NCBI RefSeq assembly: GCF_009928525.1
Contig: NZ_JAABOK010000011.1
Span: forward strand, 62,001-126,000
DNA length: 64,000 nt
Source of the DNA: Chitinophaga solisilvae
GTDB lineage: Bacteria > Bacteroidota > Bacteroidia > Chitinophagales > Chitinophagaceae
Direction of reading: 5' to 3'
Part shown: positions 61,001-64,000 of the stretch, piece by piece
Position numbering within the stretch: the stretch's first letter is position 1
Layout: each line of letters opens with the position of its first letter
Notes under the pieces: model-generated
The model's database searches: none
What the model was told of the DNA's origin: nothing
The model's input: only the letters and a program-made list of their open reading frames with translations
Translations under genes and position numbers: made by a program

Positions 61001-62421
61001 TAGATCCCCAGCGAGATTTCGTTGATGCTGAGCGGGAATCCGGAAGCGGTGTTCTGCTCTTCTGTATTAACAGCAAAATATCCTTTGTGCAGATAGGGTT
61101 TGGCAGTACTCAGCGTCAGATCCTGGAATTCGATGTTTTTCACTTTCAGCACATTCTGTGAGATCGTGAGTTTACCATGCAGAATGGCAGAGGGTATCAG
61201 CTTACCGTTTGATTTCTCCAGTTGTATTGTACTTCCTTTAGCCAGCAGCAGCGTACCGCCGAAGGGAGTCTGGTATTCCTTGTCGGTATTGGTAGCGAGG
61301 GCAAAGAGATAATCCGTTTCATCTCCGTTCTGCGACATACGCGCACTATATGCCAGCGAGTCGCTGCCGAGGAAGGGCACGCGGATATCTCCGTTGAAAC
61401 CGCCGCCTACCAGGCGGTTGCGCAGGAGCTGTACTTCAATATGATTGATGGAAAAGGACCAGCCGTCGGCACTGCCCATATTCATATCAAAGAGGTTATC
61501 TCCGGCAAACAGCCCGCTGACGCCGGCATCGTCAATCAGCACATTAGCGGCCTTTATGGTGGCGGGTCCGTTGCGGGTACCCAGTTCCGGTGGCAGGAAT
61601 ACCATCAGCTCCTGCAGATAGAATCCGCGCCAGAGGCGTACATCACCTCCGAAGGCAGCATTGTAGTCCCTTGGAAAAGTGAAGGCATCCGGATTTTTAA
61701 GATCGCTCATATCCACTACCGCGTGCTTCACTTCGAAGGAGAGGTCCTTCAGGTTGGTCATTCTGAATGGCGTGATATTGACATCAACGAGGAAGTTGTG
61801 CAGGTCCGTCAGATTGACTGCAAAGGAGGCGGTGACATTACCCACGCCGTTGAGCGGCTGCAGCATATCTTTCGAAAACACAAAATTACCCTTCAGGTTA
61901 ACGGATTTAAAACCGTTACAATCCCACTCCAGGTAGTTGCTCCCATCCGCGGGTATATCCAGCGATACCATATCGCTGACGGGTATATGAAAATCGGTCA
62001 GCAGTTCCAGACGGGTGCTCACAGAAGCCGCAATACCACCGGGATGAAACTTGATATCCTTCCCGGCAAATACCAGTTGCTTTTCAGTTCCCGGAATAGT
62101 GACGGAAGCGTACGCAGAGAAAAAGCCACCCTGCGGGGTTACACGGGCAGAGTCAATAACGATGATGTACTGGTTGCCACTGATTTCACGCACAATACCA
62201 ACGGGCAGATCCTGGATATCTTCATTGGCAATGCTGCCTTTGATACGGTTTTCGTCCTTGACTGTTTTAATAACCGAGAGGGCTCGCTGCACTTTCATAT
62301 CCATGGGAGTGGCGTATTCTCCCTGGTTCTGGGCAAGCGCGGCCTGCATCATACCGGCTGCCATGAGGAAGCACAGGTACCATTTCAGGTAACGGCCGAA
62401 ATGCCGGGATAAGATTTGCAT
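58015..62421 (-). CDS. Giant secreted beta-rich protein, no family recognised
   Basis: 1468 residues. Signal peptide 1-30 (FLMAAGMMQAALAQ). Almost all predicted beta, with alternating patterns such as GVVNIQGILGGVSYHMKRPD and GAGIGFGLSLEASTKGEPLI, and short repeats of the type (L/V)xxGKLTISxNVLKVKNIEFQ. The region ~300-1000 looks like a long beta-solenoid or an outer-membrane/adhesin scaffold. The last ~300 residues are more helical (EVLSQFFRTSMYNTFAEKLTS). I do not recognise a family. 78 bp after the beta-propeller gene and 11 bp before the Fn3-like gene, so an operon is likely. Confidence 0.8.
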   Translation of the reverse strand: MQILSRHFGRYLKWYLCFLMAAGMMQAALAQNQGEYATPMDMKVQRALSVIKTVKDENRIKGSIANEDIQDLPVGIVREISGNQYIIVIDSARVTPQGGFFSAYASVTIPGTEKQLVFAGKDIKFHPGGIAASVSTRLELLTDFHIPVSDMVSLDIPADGSNYLEWDCNGFKSVNLKGNFVFSKDMLQPLNGVGNVTASFAVNLTDLHNFLVDVNITPFRMTNLKDLSFEVKHAVVDMSDLKNPDAFTFPRDYNAAFGGDVRLWRGFYLQELMVFLPPELGTRNGPATIKAANVLIDDAGVSGLFAGDNLFDMNMGSADGWSFSINHIEVQLLRNRLVGGGFNGDIRVPFLGSDSLAYSARMSQNGDETDYLFALATNTDKEYQTPFGGTLLLAKGSTIQLEKSNGKLIPSAILHGKLTISQNVLKVKNIEFQDLTLSTAKPYLHKGYFAVNTEEQNTASGFPLSINEISLGIYEGKATLGMHVWLNLMGKEDKGFSADAKVFVSAKVEETYEGAQFKKQSWKLDGVRFGDISLATNIGPFSLNGTLGIYRDDPVYGNGIHGSLQLQMSAVITKKIKVQAYFGTKDTYRYWHADANLPILIPVCGVVNIQGILGGVSYHMKRPDRIVFDNNGDVAVDVNPQERIDDLKYVPDEKVGMGFLAGVTLVAVSKKLITADVMLEFVFNSREHGGGINSINFDGYGYLFSDVAKYKVGANGQRGGAPVTCNFKMSYQRDINTFYSSLTVYMNLAGVLKGTGPDGRIGTMAMLFSPDQWYVKVGTPSQPLGVSVLNIVKAQTYFIAGNKLTDMIPDPPEAVREILGQIQPTDFRRNGTIMVRGAGIGFGLSLEASTKGEPLIFYYAFGVGAGTNMMLLNMKDAHCEGSNGPIGMDGWYAMGDAYAFLYGRVGIKIRSRRFDILSLGAAALLQANLPNPSWFRGTIAARYKLLGGLIKGKMHFQFDVGQQCQLVGTKEMGDIEAISAIQPDNGGQEVNVFSSPQVAFNLPVNKEIVLTENAEKPEFYRIMLDEFLLTRNGQSIPGAISWNEGLDVAMLKTPDVLPEFSDLKVTVKVHWEKRTPNTAWERLSGGGNIEVKEAVFKTGPEPDSIPAENIVYSYPLDRQYNFYKNEYGNGYIKLNYGQPKVFRKTDDGMKLKFAARFIGPDKQPLEVPFAYDEANTTVSFQIPEKLKNESIYQLALMRTPEGGSNDANLKREQQTTQLSDDGADISVRRNTLTGTVAASAEKEVLSQFFRTSMYNTFAEKLTSIGQLRSLFDIAIGYTGILGGESAPMEALDRFETAGNIEGTVKKLVAAEALPDNPWFSNEVYPLLYQHYPLESGLTLDRSGANKELQLPPLNGITVDNKDAWEGQYLNDNEIRAGFAAKRTDRLLVQYKVSFYANADFFDLRQKIAAKYETRLGNGQGYTLSPGVQQIFYAKGVPALRAGNYRVRLKYTLPGINKVTTSKDFTLTL

Positions 62422-62499
62422 AGGCAGGTATAGGATTAGGGTAATTTTATGCTGATGATACCACCGGGATATATGCCGGTGTATCTGTTTATGCTGCGG

Positions 62500-63447
62500 T
62501 TACAGTTCAAATTCATACAGGGTGCCGGCATAGTCCAGGAGGTAGATCCTGTTATCCAGCCGGATCAGGTTTGTTTTTCCGTAAGGAATCATTTCATCTG
62601 TGCGGATTATATCCTTCAGCTCAAAAGTGCTACGGTCCAGTACCGCTACCATGGCTTCGCTGGTGCCCTGCAGCAGGATATAGTCGTCATAGATCATCAT
62701 TTCGTTGGAAGGATAGAATTTATACTGTTTATCCAGGTATTCCAGCGAAGTGGTGCGCAGTGTTTCACCGGTGCGGGCGTCTGTTTCTTCCAGGTGATGA
62801 AACAGGGAATAGATATTGTTTTCATAGCGGGTGAATTTCCCGCCGGCTTCCTGTTTCCGCCATACCGGCTGCCCGTCATCCAGGCGCAGGGCAATCATCT
62901 CCGCGCTGTCGGTTGCAATAAACAGCAGGTCCGCATAACTGTCAATGCCTTTTCCAGGTTTGAAAATGCCCGTTACGTGCAGGTTCTCCGGCGTATGTTC
63001 CCAGCGGGGCAGCTCGTTTTCATCATAACAGTTCAGGGTTCTGCCGGAAAAGAAAAACAAGCCGCCCGGTAATGCCCGGTTATAGAATCTTTTGCTGGTA
63101 CCCTGCGGCTGCAGTTCGGGGGAAAGCCACCAGGATTCGTGCCTGTTCATACCTTTGGCAGCAGTGGCCAGCATACGGTTATCTGCCGGTAAAACCGCCG
63201 CCAGTCCGACAGTACACCCGGGTACGCTGAACTCCTGTGAAGCGCCCAGTTTTCTCAGTATGGTATCATCAATGGTCTGGTAATAGATACCGTTGAGCAT
63301 GCTCCTCACGGCAATGACAGGTGCTTCCAGCACCATGCTGAACCCGGAACCGTCCAGCGTTTGCAGCTGGTCATTTACGGTAACGTATAACCGTTGTTCA
63401 TGGGTGAAGATGGAAGTAATATGCTGCCATTTATTGCTCAGATTCAT
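62500..63447 (-). CDS. Beta-propeller (PQQ/WD40-like) protein, no signal peptide
   Basis: 315 residues. Repeats of the kind HEQRLYVTVNDQLQTLDGSG, GLFFFSGRTLNCYDENELPRW and DLLFIATDSAEMIALRLDDG and QPVWRKQEAGG resemble PQQ-like beta-propeller blades, six or seven in total. No signal peptide, so cytosolic. It starts 10 bp after the nuclease-like gene, an immunity-gene position, and precedes two secreted proteins. Its function is not known. Confidence 0.75.
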   Translation of the reverse strand: MNLSNKWQHITSIFTHEQRLYVTVNDQLQTLDGSGFSMVLEAPVIAVRSMLNGIYYQTIDDTILRKLGASQEFSVPGCTVGLAAVLPADNRMLATAAKGMNRHESWWLSPELQPQGTSKRFYNRALPGGLFFFSGRTLNCYDENELPRWEHTPENLHVTGIFKPGKGIDSYADLLFIATDSAEMIALRLDDGQPVWRKQEAGGKFTRYENNIYSLFHHLEETDARTGETLRTTSLEYLDKQYKFYPSNEMMIYDDYILLQGTSEAMVAVLDRSTFELKDIIRTDEMIPYGKTNLIRLDNRIYLLDYAGTLYEFEL

Positions 63448-63457
63448 AGTAATGTCG

Positions 63458-64000
63458 TTATCTGGTGAAATTAGAATTAAAAATTAAATTATACCAGTCA
63501 TTATCCGCTTTCAGGAACTGTTCAAAGGTATCCTTATTGGTGATCTGGTAAGTCATGCCGCGTTCTTCAATAAAGTCGCTGAACATACCTCTGATCCTGG
63601 CATCCTCCAGCAGCCCGCCGCGTTTCCAGGCGGCAATCACTTCTGCCTTATCTATTTTATTACTCACCTGTGAGTATATACGCAGATCGCCTATGCTGGC
63701 CAGTTCATAAAAATATCTTCTGCACTGGGTATTGAAGTTTTTGGTGATACCTTCTCCGGTTTTGATTTCAAAGATGATTTTTTTGGAACCGTTGTTTACG
63801 CGTATCAGCACATCCGGCACAGCATTTTCCACTCCTGCCATGGCCGTGAGTTTTGTTTCAAAGATCACTTTATCTGCCTGGCTGATCAGTGCAGCGTTTT
63901 CATTGATTTTCTTCAGGATCACATAGGAATGCAACGGATCAAATGATGCAGGATCAGGAGCAGTAAGACCACGGTTATTACCGCTTCTGATCACTTCGCT
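63458..64000 (-). CDS. PD-(D/E)xK nuclease-like protein, N-terminus beyond window
   Basis: At least 180 residues; the frame runs off the right edge. ENAVPDVLIRVNNGSKKIIF is followed by EIKTGEG: Asp then, 15 residues on, Glu-x-Lys, the classical PD-(D/E)xK restriction-endonuclease core. A helix with Gln/Arg (QCRRYFYELASIG) and strand RIYSQV follow, as in that fold. The upstream part, FDPLHSYVILKKINENAALI, looks like a linker or helix. It may be the C-terminal toxin of a larger polymorphic-toxin protein or a free nuclease; the missing part decides. Confidence 0.6.
   Translation of the reverse strand, partial: SEVIRSGNNRGLTAPDPASFDPLHSYVILKKINENAALISQADKVIFETKLTAMAGVENAVPDVLIRVNNGSKKIIFEIKTGEGITKNFNTQCRRYFYELASIGDLRIYSQVSNKIDKAEVIAAWKRGGLLEDARIRGMFSDFIEERGMTYQITNKDTFEQFLKADNDWYNLIFNSNFTR

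Overview
The window is chromosomal DNA of a Bacteroidota bacterium, most likely a Chitinophagaceae member close to Chitinophaga. The evidence is indirect but consistent. Several starts are preceded by the Bacteroidota -7 box TANNTTTG, some with a TTG/TTTG -33 box 19-20 nt upstream, while Shine-Dalgarno sequences are generally absent. There is a DUF2723 membrane protein, a DUF6443-type RHS protein with its SpvB-like partner, two short peptides with a Bacteroidota-type RiPP leader, and many small signalling and detoxification families typical of these large soil genomes. No phage, IS element, integrase, rRNA or CRISPR array was seen. There is one tRNA, tRNA-Lys(TTT), on the minus strand.

Region 1 (1-12 kb) is a mosaic of small transcription units: three SDR oxidoreductases (one cut by the left edge, one lacking the usual Tyr and Lys), Crp/Fnr, HxlR, AraC and ArsR regulators, a TonB-domain/MORN-like secreted protein, two tandem paralogous 90-aa helix-turn-helix-like proteins, a bacterial PH-domain protein, a YciI-like protein, an S24/S26-like protein, a GNAT acetyltransferase, and a translationally coupled arsR / SRPBCC / DHFR-like operon with an operator over its promoter.

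Region 2 (12-38.7 kb) holds two orphan RiPP precursors (12138 and 30814), a GH16 lipoprotein glucanase, a double retropepsin-like protein, dodecin, a DUF4180 protein, a DUF2268-like protease, a MacB/FtsX permease, an NAPE-PLD-like hydrolase coupled to a CPA1 antiporter, a blasticidin-S/cytidine deaminase-like enzyme, a TolC/HlyD/ABC-2 permease exporter without an ATPase gene, and an mdaB/ygiN-like quinone-stress operon with a divergent LysR regulator. A flavin monooxygenase with an AraC regulator and a CPBP protease complete it.

Region 3 (38.8-49.6 kb) is a polymorphic-toxin island on the minus strand. A 1074-aa SpvB/RHS-like protein and a 1475-aa RHS protein with a variable C-terminal tip are followed by a four-helix membrane protein, the candidate immunity protein. 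Downstream is an AT-rich graveyard: a duplicated RHS core fragment, a displaced RHS tip carrying an HExxH metallopeptidase toxin domain, and three small genes. Two of these reading frames are interrupted by single-base homopolymer shifts that I could repair by eye.

Region 4 (49.8-64 kb) has the tRNA, another SDR, an S-adenosyl-L-methionine hydrolase/DUF62 protein coupled to an ABM monooxygenase, the DUF2723 protein, and a minus-strand cassette running off the right edge: a PD-(D/E)xK nuclease-like C-terminus, a beta-propeller protein, a 1468-aa secreted beta-rich protein and a fibronectin-III-like secreted protein.

Running through the whole window is a family of long, locus-specific inverted repeats at gene ends. 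They have flanks built from 8-bp units (GAATTATG, GAATTACG/GAATTGCG) or from TTATTTGAGATTTGG, and the cores differ at each locus.
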